A stretch of 64,000 nt of DNA from Caulobacter sp. UNC279MFTsu5.1 (GTDB taxonomy: Bacteria > Pseudomonadota > Alphaproteobacteria > Caulobacterales > Caulobacteraceae): contig NZ_FORN01000009.1 of NCBI RefSeq assembly GCF_900114015.1, positions 88,872 through 152,871 on the forward strand. Reading direction: 5' to 3'. Positions 41,757 to 50,648 of this stretch are shown here, in pieces. A program made the translations under genes and the position numbers. Under the pieces are notes generated by a model, which saw only the letters and a list, made by a program, of their open reading frames with translations, did no database searches and was not told the DNA's origin. Each line of letters starts with the position of its first letter. Position 1 is the stretch's first letter.

Positions 41757-42986
41757 TCAGATCAACGCGGCGAGGCGGTCGACCTTTGCTGCTTGTGCTG
41801 CGGCTGCGGCCACGGGGTTTCGATCGAGTATGGCCGCGATCACCTTGAGCGTTTCCTCGCGATAGAGGGCGCCCAGTAGTTCGTCGTCAGGATCGCGGAG
41901 CGCCGATGACCAGCTAGGATAGCTCTTGGTGCATCGTAAAAGGATGTCTATCAGAGGTTCGCTGACGATGCGGAACTGGCTTTCCTCCGCCAGCTGCATG
42001 ACATCGGCGCTTACGGTTCCGTGGCGCTCGGACAGCAATCGCCGCGCTCTTTTCAGGCGGGTGCGATCCGAATTCGTCGCCACCCTTGCCGCGATAGAAA
42101 CGACTTCGATGCTCAATCGCTTGAAGACCGCCATCGCATCGTCGGGCGTGACGCCAACGGCGGCGAAGTAGCAACTGATGAGTTGGCAAAGGGCCGTAGG
42201 ATCGGGCGAGCGGGTCATCAATCCCTTCCCGCGGCCTGCCGTGGACACAGCGACGCCTTCAAACTCCAGCATTCGAACCGCTTGGCGCAACACGCTGCGG
42301 TCAGCGCCATAACGTTCACAAAGATCCATTTCGGATCCCAGCCGTCGATTATCGGCTTTGGCGTTTCCTAGATCTTTTATGAGTAGACGAAAAACTTGTT
42401 CCGCCCGCGAACGAGCGCCTGGCGTCGCCCTCATCGCAATACGGCCTTCGGCCCCTTCGCGGGCGTAGTGTTCCACAGCGGCGGTCAGGCCGGCCAGGAA
42501 GTCCTCCATGCCGGCGCCTATCGGCCTCCCCGAACTGGGGTGGGCCGTTTGCAAGTGCGCTGCATTCAGGACCTGTCGGCAGATGCTGCCCTGCAGGTCC
42601 AGGCCGCGATGCGACGTGACATAGCGATGAATGGCTTCCAGTACGGCTGCCATTTCAGGCGCCAGCACCAGCAGGCCGCCATTGGGGCCGCGCCGCATTC
42701 TGGCTGTTCCGCGGCTTTCGAGGATGCGGACGGCTTCGCGCAGAACCATGCGGCTAACGCCAAAGCGATCGGCCAACTCGGCTTCAGAGCCATAGATTGT
42801 CCCGATCGGCCAGCCTCTCGCGATCAGATCCCCTTCGATCCGCCTGGCGATAGCGCAGGCGGCCTTCTTTGCCGAAGCCGTCGCACCCACGATGGCCTCG
42901 AAAAAAGCATTCGGTCTCACCAGCGTGACCGCAGAACGATGCTGAGATGAAAAATTTGGCGCATCGACCCGATAAGCAGTGACCAA
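41757..42986 (-). CDS. Tandem GntR/FadR-type transcriptional regulator (copy 3)
   Basis: 409 residues from ATG 42986. First winged helix (about 40-110): GSEAELADRFGVSRMVLREA, ending RRGPNGGLLV. Second winged helix (about 205-275): GSEMDLCERYGADRSVLRQA, ending GRGKGLM. Helical segments of FCD size follow both. It is very similar in layout to copy 2 and less so to copy 1. It stands between the third carotenoid oxygenase operon and an MFS transporter, and likely controls one or both. No clear operator was identified in its 576-base upstream gap. Confidence 0.82.
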   Translation of the reverse strand: MVTAYRVDAPNFSSQHRSAVTLVRPNAFFEAIVGATASAKKAACAIARRIEGDLIARGWPIGTIYGSEAELADRFGVSRMVLREAVRILESRGTARMRRGPNGGLLVLAPEMAAVLEAIHRYVTSHRGLDLQGSICRQVLNAAHLQTAHPSSGRPIGAGMEDFLAGLTAAVEHYAREGAEGRIAMRATPGARSRAEQVFRLLIKDLGNAKADNRRLGSEMDLCERYGADRSVLRQAVRMLEFEGVAVSTAGRGKGLMTRSPDPTALCQLISCYFAAVGVTPDDAMAVFKRLSIEVVSIAARVATNSDRTRLKRARRLLSERHGTVSADVMQLAEESQFRIVSEPLIDILLRCTKSYPSWSSALRDPDDELLGALYREETLKVIAAILDRNPVAAAAAQAAKVDRLAALI

Positions 42987-43562
42987 AGCCTTTTTCCTTC
43001 AGCAGGAGCGCGTCGACGTGGTTTGGTGTAAGCGCTCCGGGGAGCTTGGGTGTCGGCGCTTTTAAGGTCAATCAAGCAGGGCGCGAGTGCGGCGTTTGGC
43101 CGTTGACGCCCCTGTTCTCTGCGCCCCGCGGATTTTCCGTCACTGAACGCGAAGCGGGCGCCGAACAAGGGGTGGGAATTGGAGAGCTCGCGGCGGCTGC
43201 CTCCCCCCAAAAAAGCAGACGCCTGACATCTGAGTTGCGCGGTTTGAAGACGCCAACGGCGATAGAGGGCGGTCTGCACGCGGGCCATGCGACAGCCAAT
43301 CGGGCGGCCGAGGAATAGCCACTACTGGTTTGGGTAAATTGTCAGCCTAAAAAGGCGGGGATGAAGCGTGCGACTCCGTCATGATGTCGCCCCCTCGTTC
43401 GATCGGTCGCTGCCGCACATATCCACATGGTGGCGCTCGCCGAGTGGGATCTCCCACGCAGGGTATCTCACGGCCGTCGGCATTGCCCGCGGTCGGGGTG
43501 CGCCGGTCGCGAACACGGCGAGGCTGGGTGAGCGTGCGCGCGCGAACGGAAAAAGGGGAAAC
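42987..43562. other. Divergent intergenic region
   Basis: 576 bases between a tandem GntR gene (minus) and an MFS gene (plus). Short frames occur but none is convincing. CTACTGGTTTGGGTAAATTGTC at about 43323-43344 partly resembles the CTGGTTTA and ATTGT elements seen elsewhere. The match is too weak to call. Confidence 0.35.
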
Positions 43563-44870
43563 ATGGAAGGGCAGCGCATGACAGGTACATCGGGTCCAAT
43601 ACCTGCCGATGAAGGCCCCGGGATCATCGCCGCAGAGCCGGTTAGATCCGAGGTGACCCGCAAAGCCGTCGCCGTTGCGGTCGCCTGTGCGATCTGCATG
43701 GGTTTTGGTTTTGCGCCGATCTTCTTTGGCACATTTCCGCAGTTCCTGGAGCCGGTGTCTCGGCAGTTCCAGTGGAGTGCTGCGATCTTCCCACAGGCGA
43801 TGTTAATTTCCGGCGTAACGGGTGCGCTCAGCGGACCACTCGTCGGGCGGCTGATCGACAAGCTCGGGGTGCGCAAGGTGTTGCTGCCTGGTTTGGTGGC
43901 TTGGGCTGCAACGCTTGTCGCCATGTCCTTTCTGAACGGCAGCCTGGTCATGCTCTATGTCGTTTCAGCGCTGATGGGGCCGCTGGCTGCGACCTGCGGC
44001 CCCGTGGGGCTGGCAAAAGTCGTCTCGAGCTGGTTTGACCGAAGCCGTGGCGTTGCACTGAGCGCCATCCTCGGCGGCTCGGTGGCGATCTTCACCGCCT
44101 TGATGCTTGTCGTTGCGCGCGCCCTGATCATCGAGATCGGTTGGCGCGAAACCTATCTGGTCCTTGCGGGATCGATTGTCCTCATCGCTCTGCCGGTATC
44201 CTATTTCTTCTTGCGGGAGGCACCGCACTCGGTCTCCCCCTCCATGGCGATGATGCCAGGCTCGGCGGTTGAAGGCGTCAAGCCGACGGCTGCATTCACC
44301 AGCCGGGCGTTCTGGACCGTAATGCTTTCCTCGACGCTCGTCTGCGCCTCGTGCAGCGGCGTGGTGAGCCACTTCGTTCCTTGGAGCGCGGAACGGGCAG
44401 TATCCCCCGGAATCGCGACTTTCGCGCTGACATTGTACTCGCTCGTCGGGCCCTTCGCCGCACTGATCGCCGGCGCGGCCGCAGATCGCCTGAGGCGACC
44501 AGGCATGCTCGCGATCGTTTTCATGGTTCCGCTGATCGGCTTTCTGGCGATGCTGACGTCGCAGGACTGGGCTGTGATCATCGGCCTCACGATGATGGGC
44601 GCGGGGTTCGCCGCGGTCGCTGGCCTGCTGCCATTCTTCACAAGCCGATATTTCGGTCTGGCGAACGCCTCGACGATTTTCGGAGTGGCCATCGGATTAA
44701 CAACGCTGTCGCTCGGCATCGGACCTGTGCTGCTTGGTGTCCTACGCGACAAATGGGGCGCCTACGCGCCCGGCTCGCCGATCGTCGTCGGAGCTCTGAT
44801 CCTGGGCGCCGTGCTCGCCGCGAGCTTGCCGCCTTATCCGCGCTCTAACGGTGGAGAAACGTCCCCGTGA
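43563..44870 (+). CDS. MFS transporter (copy 2)
   Basis: 435 residues from ATG 43563, with AAGGGGAAAC upstream; a longer frame from 43368 looks non-coding. Twelve hydrophobic segments follow a 40-residue polar N-terminus. The helix 2-3 loop reads GRLIDKLGVRK. It parallels MFS copy 1 (6801) throughout: FPQFLEPVSR, VVSSWFDRSR, and a matching FTSRYFG versus VTRYFG before helix 11. It is a likely importer of an aromatic acid or similar anion for the third oxygenase module. Confidence 0.88.
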   Translation: MEGQRMTGTSGPIPADEGPGIIAAEPVRSEVTRKAVAVAVACAICMGFGFAPIFFGTFPQFLEPVSRQFQWSAAIFPQAMLISGVTGALSGPLVGRLIDKLGVRKVLLPGLVAWAATLVAMSFLNGSLVMLYVVSALMGPLAATCGPVGLAKVVSSWFDRSRGVALSAILGGSVAIFTALMLVVARALIIEIGWRETYLVLAGSIVLIALPVSYFFLREAPHSVSPSMAMMPGSAVEGVKPTAAFTSRAFWTVMLSSTLVCASCSGVVSHFVPWSAERAVSPGIATFALTLYSLVGPFAALIAGAAADRLRRPGMLAIVFMVPLIGFLAMLTSQDWAVIIGLTMMGAGFAAVAGLLPFFTSRYFGLANASTIFGVAIGLTTLSLGIGPVLLGVLRDKWGAYAPGSPIVVGALILGAVLAASLPPYPRSNGGETSP

Positions 44871-45000
44871 TCCACGACCGCGACAAAAGTGAATGAGTAC
44901 TGGCCGATGTGGTGCTCAGCAGGTGGCGTTCAAAGGCCTGCTGGGCAAAACTGGCGAGGCCAACTGTGCGTCGTGGTGCTGATGCGCTCCTGGATGCATG

Positions 45001-45026
45001 AGCTCGCCGACAAGGGTCGGCGAGCT
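45001..45026. terminator. Perfect 11-bp hairpin between convergent genes
   Basis: AGCTCGCCGAC and GTCGGCGAGCT with loop AAGG. It lies 130 bases after the MFS stop and 66 bases beyond the end of the minus-strand NTF2-like gene. It has no T-run on either strand. It could act as a bidirectional terminator or a stability hairpin. Confidence 0.5.
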
Positions 45027-45092
45027 GAAACAAGATGGCGTTGGACCGCCTAGAGGGGCCCGCCGAGGCACGGTGCGCGCGGGCGGCGACCA

Positions 45093-45515
45093 TCAGCCAT
45101 GGAGCTTGCCCGCAAGATCGGGGTCCCAATCCGCGTAGTCCCAGTGCTCGGCCGCTTTGCCGTCCTCCATGCGCCACAGGTCGAACCAAAACGACACGAA
45201 CGACTCGCCGCTGCCATCGCCTTTGTCGCGATACACCGGCTGCATCATCATCACATAGTCTCCCTCGGCGATCAGCAGCCGCTCCCCCGCGAACTTGAGC
45301 ACGCCGAACATTGCCCGCGCCTTCTCCGTATGCGGGAAGCGCATCACCGAGTCCGGGCCATCGGCGAAGTTCGGATTATGCTGGATATAATTCTCTGTCA
45401 TCAGCGCGCGGGTCTCGGGAGTGTCGCTCGTCGCCGGATCGAACAATCGGCTCATCAGTCGCGTCACGACATCCTTGTTCGCCTGCAGCCGCGCGGCATT
45501 GTCGTTCGTGGTCAT
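45093..45515 (-). CDS. Small NTF2/SnoaL-like protein (copy 2)
   Basis: 140 residues from ATG 45515, preceded by AGGAGGACTCCA-type sequence. SnoaL-like signatures: LMTENYIQHNPNFADG, then LLIAEGDYVMMM, then SFWFDLWRMEDGKAAEHWD. It is a paralogue of 6332-6736, sharing YIQHNP, WFD-WR-EDGK-AEHWD and the spacing between them. The recurrence of this small protein near carotenoid oxygenases of the island suggests a linked but unknown step, such as an aldol or isomerase reaction. Confidence 0.82.
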   Translation of the reverse strand: MTTNDNAARLQANKDVVTRLMSRLFDPATSDTPETRALMTENYIQHNPNFADGPDSVMRFPHTEKARAMFGVLKFAGERLLIAEGDYVMMMQPVYRDKGDGSGESFVSFWFDLWRMEDGKAAEHWDYADWDPDLAGKLHG

Positions 45516-45893
45516 TGGAGTCCTCCTAGCGCTCTTTTTCTGGCCGACACCGACCCTATTGCTGGGTGTCGTTCACCGTCCCCGGGCGCCGCGGGCGATT
45601 TGGGGTGCAGCCTTCCACGCACGCTTCAGCGGCCGTGCTCTGCAGCCGCAGGTGGCGAGTTTGGATGGCGAACGGTCGGCGCCGCCCGGGCGGTGCGCCT
45701 TTGCAAATGCCGGTATGACCTTCAGCTTTTCTCGGCCAAGCCGTTCGTCGTTCAGAGTTCGTCGCCGGACGGGCGGGATGCGCAAGACCGAAGACCAGTC
45801 CTCGGTGTCCTGCGCCCGGAGCCGGTAAGCTAAGCCCAGGCTAGATCCGCCGAACGCCGAAACAAGTGTCAGGAATGTGAACTCTTCCGCCTG
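45516..45893. other. Intergenic region, nothing recognised
   Basis: 378 bases upstream of the small NTF2-like gene. No recognisable gene on either strand; the left end holds the likely promoter of the minus-strand gene. Confidence 0.35.
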
Positions 45894-46110
45894 GCCGCGG
45901 CCTCGGCGGCCTCGATGTCATTCTCGAAATAGCGCTTGGGGAGGCGGGCGGTGATGTGCGCGTGATCGACTTGGAGGCCGCGCCCTGAAACAGCGGCGGC
46001 GGGCGGCTCCCGCTCACGGCGCACTGCCAACGGGCCCCGGTCCGCCCAGATCACCGTGCGCGATAGGTGCGGCAGAGCAGGCTGAGGCCCGTCGTGCGCA
46101 GGCGGCCTTG
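45894..46110 (-). pseudogene. Remnant of an IclR regulator gene
   Basis: The DNA closely matches part of the intact IclR gene at about 38620-38850. Shared stretches include GCCTCGATGTCAT-CTCGAAATAGCGCTTG, GCGGTGATGTGCGCG and GATCACCGTGCG. Minus-strand translation recovers PKRYFENDIEAAEAAA, equivalent to LKRYFEDDIEAAAAAG. Both ends are gone and indels break the frame. It sits just downstream of the intact receptor gene, mirroring the receptor remnant beside the intact IclR gene. Confidence 0.75.
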
Positions 46111-46130
46111 CTGTCTTGAACAGGCCGGTG

Positions 46131-46162
46131 AAAAAAGGAGGGGCGCGCATTTGGCGCGCCCC
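46131..46162 (-). terminator. Intrinsic terminator of TonB receptor gene 3
   Basis: On the minus strand the stem GGGGCGCGC/GCGCGCCCC (9 bp, five-base loop, plus-strand 46140-46162) is followed by TCCTTTTTT (A-run at 46131-46136). It starts nine bases after the receptor stop codon. Confidence 0.8.
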
Positions 46163-46170
46163 CAAGTGGC

Positions 46171-48411
46171 CTAGAACCGGGCCGAGAGCCTGGCGCCCCA
46201 GGTGCGGGGCGGACGCAGGGTGACATAGGGCGCGCCCAGAACCGGCTGGACAAAGGATGAGCTCATCACCGCCTTGTTCTCCAGGTTCTGGCCATAGACG
46301 CTTAAGGTCCAACGATCGTCGCCCGGCGTGTAGCTGACCAGCAGATCGGTCTTGTTGTAGGCCTTCTGCTTTTGGCCCAGCACCTGCTCGTCGCCGACCC
46401 AGTAGCTCGACTCAAAGCGCTCGGTGATCTCTGCCTCCACGCGTCCCGAGCCGAGGTCAAAGCCGCGGCTGTAGGTGACGCCGCCCGACCAGGTCGGCGC
46501 CAGCGCCAGGCGGTGACCCGAACAGTCGACCAAGACGACCGAGGCCGCGGTCGTGGCGCTGACCTTGCAGCTGGTGGTCGGCGCGCCGGTGGTGGTCGAC
46601 TGGTTGTAGACGAAGCTGCCGTAGCGGCTGTGCTCATACTGCAGGTTGGCGCTGATCTGATCGTTCGCCGTCGGCTTCCAGATCATGTCGACCTCGAGCC
46701 CGTAGAGCGTGGCCTTACCGGCGTTCTCGGTGATCAGGTCAAAGCCGCTCGGCGTGACCGGACCAAGGTGGGTGACCTGCTTGTCCTTGTAGCGCCAGTA
46801 GAAGGCCTCGGTGTTGATCTGCAGCCGGTTGTCCAGGAACCGGTTCTTGGAGCCGATCGCCGTGGCCGTCAGGTTCTCGGGCTGGAAGGTGTTAGGGGCC
46901 AGGGAGGAGTAGAACCCCCCGGCCTTGAAGCCCGTGCCGAGGTTCGCATAGAGCAGGTTGGACGGGGTCAGATCGTACTCGGCGGCGATCTTCCAGGTGG
47001 TTTTCTTGAAGGTGGCGTCGCCGGCGATCGGCGAAGTGCAGGTTCCCGCCGAGGCGCTGAAGGTCGCTGGGCTGGGACAGACGGCCGGATAGGCCGCCGC
47101 CGGAACGGCCGGCAGCGGCGACAGGCGCGTGCCCTGCAGGGTCTTTTCGTCACGCGAAGCGCGCACGCCGGCCGTCAGGCGAAGCTGGTCGGTGGCCCGC
47201 CAGGTCGCCTGGCCGAACAGGGCGTAGGAACGGGTGTCAAGCTTGGGGGCTATGACGCGAGAATAGGTCACCCTCTGATCGGTGAAGATGTTGGTGGTCT
47301 GGTCTTCGGCGAAGGCGAAGGCGCCCACGATCCAGCTCAGCGCGGCGTCAGTCGGAGAGGCCAGGCGCGCCTCGAGCGACCGCGAGCGGGAGGTCTCGGA
47401 GTCCTCCAGCAGGAAGCCCGGCGCGTACTGGCGCGTGTCCAAGTCCATCTTCCGATAGGCCGGGATCACCGTCAGAGCCCCAAGCCCGGTCTTCCAGTTC
47501 AGCGTCGCGCCGGCCCCAGTGGTCTTCAAGTCCAGATAGCCGTCGTTCAGCACCGGCTTGAGGCCCGCCGCGACGAAGATCGCCTGGCCGGCCGCGGTGC
47601 TGGCGCCGGTATAGGGCGAGCCCGGATCGACGAAGGGACTCTGAACCGCGCCGCCGCCGTGCGCGTCAACCTCGGCGTGATCGATCGACAGGGTCAAGTC
47701 GACAGCGTCATTGGGCGCCATTCGCAGCTGCAGCCGCGCGGCGCTCTCGTCGGCATCGTCATAACCGTCGCTCAGATAGCCGTCGTGGCGGTTGACCTGG
47801 CCGGAAAACCGGATGGCGACGGCGTCGGAAAGGGCCAGGTTGAGCGCGCCCTGGACGCGGCGCTGGTTGTAGTTGCCCGCTTCCAGCGTCAGGTCGCCGC
47901 CGGTGGTGAAGCTGGGCTTGCGGGTGATGATGTTGATCGCGCCGGCTGTGGCGTTGCGGCCGTAGAGCGTGCCTTGCGGCCCCTTCAGGACCTCGATGCG
48001 GTCCAGGTCGAACAGCACGCCGTTCACCTCGGCCGGGCGGGGCACATAGACGCCGTCGAGATTGGAAGCCACGGCCTGCTCGGAATAGGCGTTGCCCGAC
48101 AGCGTGCCGATGCCGCGGATGGCCAACTGGGTGTAGCCGCCGCCGCCTGTGGCGATCTTCAGGGCCGGCACGGCCTTGCTGATGTCCTGAGGCTGGGTGA
48201 CGCCCTGACGCTCGAGCTGGGCGGCGGTCAGAGCCGAGATCGCCGCGGCGGTCTTCTGGACGCTGCTGTCGCGGCGCTCGGCCGTGACGATGATTTCCGC
48301 GATCGCGGTGTCGGCGGCCGGCGCCGCTGGCGTCGCCGCCTCCTGTCGCGCCGCAGCACCCGTCGCCCAGGCGCTGGCGACTATCAAGGTCAGCAAGGAT
48401 ACTTGCCGCAT
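46171..48411 (-). CDS. TonB-dependent outer membrane receptor (copy 3)
   Basis: 746 residues from ATG 48411. Signal peptide at residues 1-22 (LLTLIVASAWATGAAA). The TonB-box-like AEIIVTAERRDSSVQKTAAA is followed by plug motifs IEVLKGPQGTLYGRNA and AINIITR. A large barrel ends RTWGARLSARF with a terminal Phe. An extracellular loop includes a Cys-containing insertion (around residues 440-460). It is the intact member of a duplicated receptor-IclR pair. A good intrinsic terminator follows. A diverging MFS gene shares its upstream region. Confidence 0.93.
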   Translation of the reverse strand: MRQVSLLTLIVASAWATGAAARQEAATPAAPAADTAIAEIIVTAERRDSSVQKTAAAISALTAAQLERQGVTQPQDISKAVPALKIATGGGGYTQLAIRGIGTLSGNAYSEQAVASNLDGVYVPRPAEVNGVLFDLDRIEVLKGPQGTLYGRNATAGAINIITRKPSFTTGGDLTLEAGNYNQRRVQGALNLALSDAVAIRFSGQVNRHDGYLSDGYDDADESAARLQLRMAPNDAVDLTLSIDHAEVDAHGGGAVQSPFVDPGSPYTGASTAAGQAIFVAAGLKPVLNDGYLDLKTTGAGATLNWKTGLGALTVIPAYRKMDLDTRQYAPGFLLEDSETSRSRSLEARLASPTDAALSWIVGAFAFAEDQTTNIFTDQRVTYSRVIAPKLDTRSYALFGQATWRATDQLRLTAGVRASRDEKTLQGTRLSPLPAVPAAAYPAVCPSPATFSASAGTCTSPIAGDATFKKTTWKIAAEYDLTPSNLLYANLGTGFKAGGFYSSLAPNTFQPENLTATAIGSKNRFLDNRLQINTEAFYWRYKDKQVTHLGPVTPSGFDLITENAGKATLYGLEVDMIWKPTANDQISANLQYEHSRYGSFVYNQSTTTGAPTTSCKVSATTAASVVLVDCSGHRLALAPTWSGGVTYSRGFDLGSGRVEAEITERFESSYWVGDEQVLGQKQKAYNKTDLLVSYTPGDDRWTLSVYGQNLENKAVMSSSFVQPVLGAPYVTLRPPRTWGARLSARF

Positions 48412-48526
48412 TGTCTCTCTCCCCGTTGCTCTTTCGGCCGTTTCGGCGCGTGCGCGGGACGCATTGGCTCGTCGCCATGCGCCCGCCGACGCCCCAGTCG
48501 ACGTTGTTCGGCGTCAATGTCTGCAA

Positions 48527-48558
48527 TTGACGTTATTCTCATATATCGATAATTTTGT
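48527..48558 (+). promoter_or_regulatory. Promoter with ATTCTCATATA-N5-AATTTTGT element
   Basis: The 24-base element at 48535-48558 is shared with 31873-31896. Here TTGACG (48527-48532) and TAATTT (48550-48555) stand 17 bases apart, a reasonable sigma-70 arrangement for the plus-strand MFS gene starting at 48608. The element would then overlap the spacer and -10, as a repressor site would. Confidence 0.5.
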
Positions 48559-48607
48559 AGCTTAAGCAAGCGGCGAAAAATCGCGCCGCTTGTAGGGAGG
48601 TGAAATC

Positions 48608-49840
48608 GTGACGTTCCCCATCGGCAGATCTTCGCGCGCCGCGCCATTGGCGCTTCAGGGCCTCATCCTGGTGTCGGTCGCCTGGCTGGCGGTCATGGCC
48701 ACCTCCCTGATCGCGCCAGTGCTGCCGCTGATGGCTCGCCATTTCGCCGACGCGCCCAACGCCAAGGAACTCGTCCAGTTGACCATCGCCCTGCCGGCCC
48801 TGATGGTGGCGCTGTTCGCCGTGCCGATCGGTCTGTTGATCGATCGCGTGGACCGTATCGGCGTGCTGATTGGCGGGCTGCTGCTCTATGCGGCCGCGGG
48901 GTTGGCGCCCACGCTTCTCGACACGCTGCCGGCGATCCTGGCCTCGCGCTGCGTTGTGGGTGTGGCCGAGGCGGTGGTGATGACCGCCGGGACCGCGCTG
49001 CTGGCCGATCTCTTCGACGGGCCCAGCCGCGAGCAGTGGTTCGCCCTGCAGACAGGGTCGGCGACCCTGGTCTCCATCGTCGTCCTGGCGCTGGGCGGGG
49101 CTCTGGGCGAAGTCAGCTGGCGCACGCCCTTCTTCGTCTATGCCTTGCCATCGATCTTCGCCGTGCTGGTCTGGCGCCTGGTCAGCCGTCCGGTTGACGT
49201 CGCGGGGGTCCCGGCGAGTCAGGAACCCGTCGTGGACGGTGGATGGAGCGCCTTGACCGCACCGGCTCTGACGACACTTCTGGCTTCGGTGGCCTTCTAT
49301 GTCGTGGTTATCCAGCTGCCGTTCCTGCTGACGACCCGCGGCTATGCCGCGCCAAGCCAGATCGGCCTGGGGGCGGCCCTGGCGGCGGCCGCGGTTCCAC
49401 TGGGCTCAGTGCTGTTCCGGATCCTGGCCAGGCGCAGCGTCGCGGCTCGCATGGCCATCAGCTTCGCCCTGTCCGCCGCTGGCTTTCTCCTGATGGCGCA
49501 CCAGACCGGCTATGCCGGAACCCTGGCGGGCGCCTTCATCAACGGCGTCGGCTCGGGCCTGGCCCTGCCGACCCTGTTGACCTGGGCGACCGGCGGCGAC
49601 AACGCCCACCACCGGGGACGCAGCACCGGGGCGTGGAACACCGCCTTCTTCCTGGGACAGTTCCTGAGCCCGATCGTCTTTGCAATGCTAAGCTTGGCGC
49701 ACGGCGCGGAAACGGCCTTACGGCTGCTGGCCGGCGTCTGCGCCGTAGCTTTCGTCGCCAGCCTGGCGGCCCTTTATCGCCAGGGCCGGTTCATGGCGCG
49801 GCGCGTGCTGGCCGCCAAGGGCGTGTCGCGCTGTACTTGA
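48608..49840 (+). CDS. MFS transporter (copy 3, different subgroup)
   Basis: 410 residues from GTG 48608 with an excellent AGGGAGGTGA ribosome binding site. Twelve hydrophobic helices; the helix 2-3 loop reads GLLIDRVDRIGV. It belongs to a different MFS branch from copies 1 and 2 (no FLEPVSR motif), closer to Bcr/arabinose-efflux-type permeases. It is divergent from TonB receptor 3, and its promoter element is shared with the meta-cleavage operon. Import of a pathway substrate or efflux of an intermediate are both possible. Confidence 0.85.
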   Translation: MTFPIGRSSRAAPLALQGLILVSVAWLAVMATSLIAPVLPLMARHFADAPNAKELVQLTIALPALMVALFAVPIGLLIDRVDRIGVLIGGLLLYAAAGLAPTLLDTLPAILASRCVVGVAEAVVMTAGTALLADLFDGPSREQWFALQTGSATLVSIVVLALGGALGEVSWRTPFFVYALPSIFAVLVWRLVSRPVDVAGVPASQEPVVDGGWSALTAPALTTLLASVAFYVVVIQLPFLLTTRGYAAPSQIGLGAALAAAAVPLGSVLFRILARRSVAARMAISFALSAAGFLLMAHQTGYAGTLAGAFINGVGSGLALPTLLTWATGGDNAHHRGRSTGAWNTAFFLGQFLSPIVFAMLSLAHGAETALRLLAGVCAVAFVASLAALYRQGRFMARRVLAAKGVSRCT

Positions 49841-49993
49841 CCGGCTAGGGTTTCTCCAAGGGCGGACGGCTGAGGACACGCATCTCCGCGGTGGAGCTGA
49901 AGGGCGCCCAGACGCTGCAATTTCTCCGGTCATGCCGGGCGGCGCTTCGGCGTTAAGAGCGTGCGGGGCGTTGGCAAAGTGTCGGGGAGGCCA

Positions 49994-50608
49994 ATGATGC
50001 AAGTCAAAAATCAAGAGCGACGGCTCGCTATCCTGGAGGCCGCCAAGAGCGTGTTTCTGGAGCGCGGCTACGCCGGCGCCAGCATGGCCCAAGTGTCCGC
50101 GCGATTGGGCGGATCAAAACAAACCCTCTATAGCTACTTTGCCTCCAAGGAGGATCTATTTATCGCCGTGATGCTGGAAAGAGGCGCCGCTCAGGTCCAG
50201 CCGCTCTTCGAAGCTTTCCGCAACCAGGAGAGCCTGAACCTGGCGGTGCAGGACTTCGCTCTGGCCTTTGTGCGGTTCATCACCGCCGAAGAGATTCTGG
50301 CATTCCGCCGCATCGTCTATGCCGAAGGCGCTAAGTCGGAGCTCGGCAAACTCTTTTACGAGAACGGACCCAAACGCGGCTGGTCGCGGATGGCCGAGGA
50401 TTTCGCTGCGGCGATGGACCAAGGCCTCATGCGCCGCGCCGACCCGTGGGTGGCGGTGAACCAGTTTCACGCCCTATGCGAAGCCGGGCCCGTTCAACGT
50501 CTGCTGGAGGGATCCTTGCTCAGGGGCGATGAACAAGACCTCGTCGGCGCGGCCAAGGCGGCGGCCGATACCTTCATCCGAGCCTATGGGCTTCAGGTCG
50601 AGGGGTAA
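49994..50608 (+). CDS. TetR family transcriptional regulator
   Basis: 204 residues from ATG 49994 (or 49997), with GGGGAGG upstream. The N-terminal helix-turn-helix (residues 8-55) reads ILEAAKSVFLERGYAGASMAQ, then GGSKQTLYSYFASKEDLF. The C-terminal helical domain resembles the AefR-like TetR group (FVRFITAEEILAFRRIVYAEG). It follows the MFS gene by about 150 bases on the same strand and may regulate it. It is convergent with the hybrid kinase. Confidence 0.9.
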   Translation: MMQVKNQERRLAILEAAKSVFLERGYAGASMAQVSARLGGSKQTLYSYFASKEDLFIAVMLERGAAQVQPLFEAFRNQESLNLAVQDFALAFVRFITAEEILAFRRIVYAEGAKSELGKLFYENGPKRGWSRMAEDFAAAMDQGLMRRADPWVAVNQFHALCEAGPVQRLLEGSLLRGDEQDLVGAAKAAADTFIRAYGLQVEG

Positions 50609-50648
50609 CTGCAGTACCGCAGCGCAAGGCGGTCGATATCGAACACCC

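Noticed and set aside
43323..43344. CTACTGGTTTGGG as another copy of the CCGTCTGGTTTA element
   Set aside because: The first bases do not match and the distance to the MFS start (about 220) is far from the 47-64 bases seen elsewhere.
46372..48552. 726-residue open frame on the plus strand
   Set aside because: It shadows TonB receptor 3 and is rich in Arg, Gly and Val with no recognisable motif.
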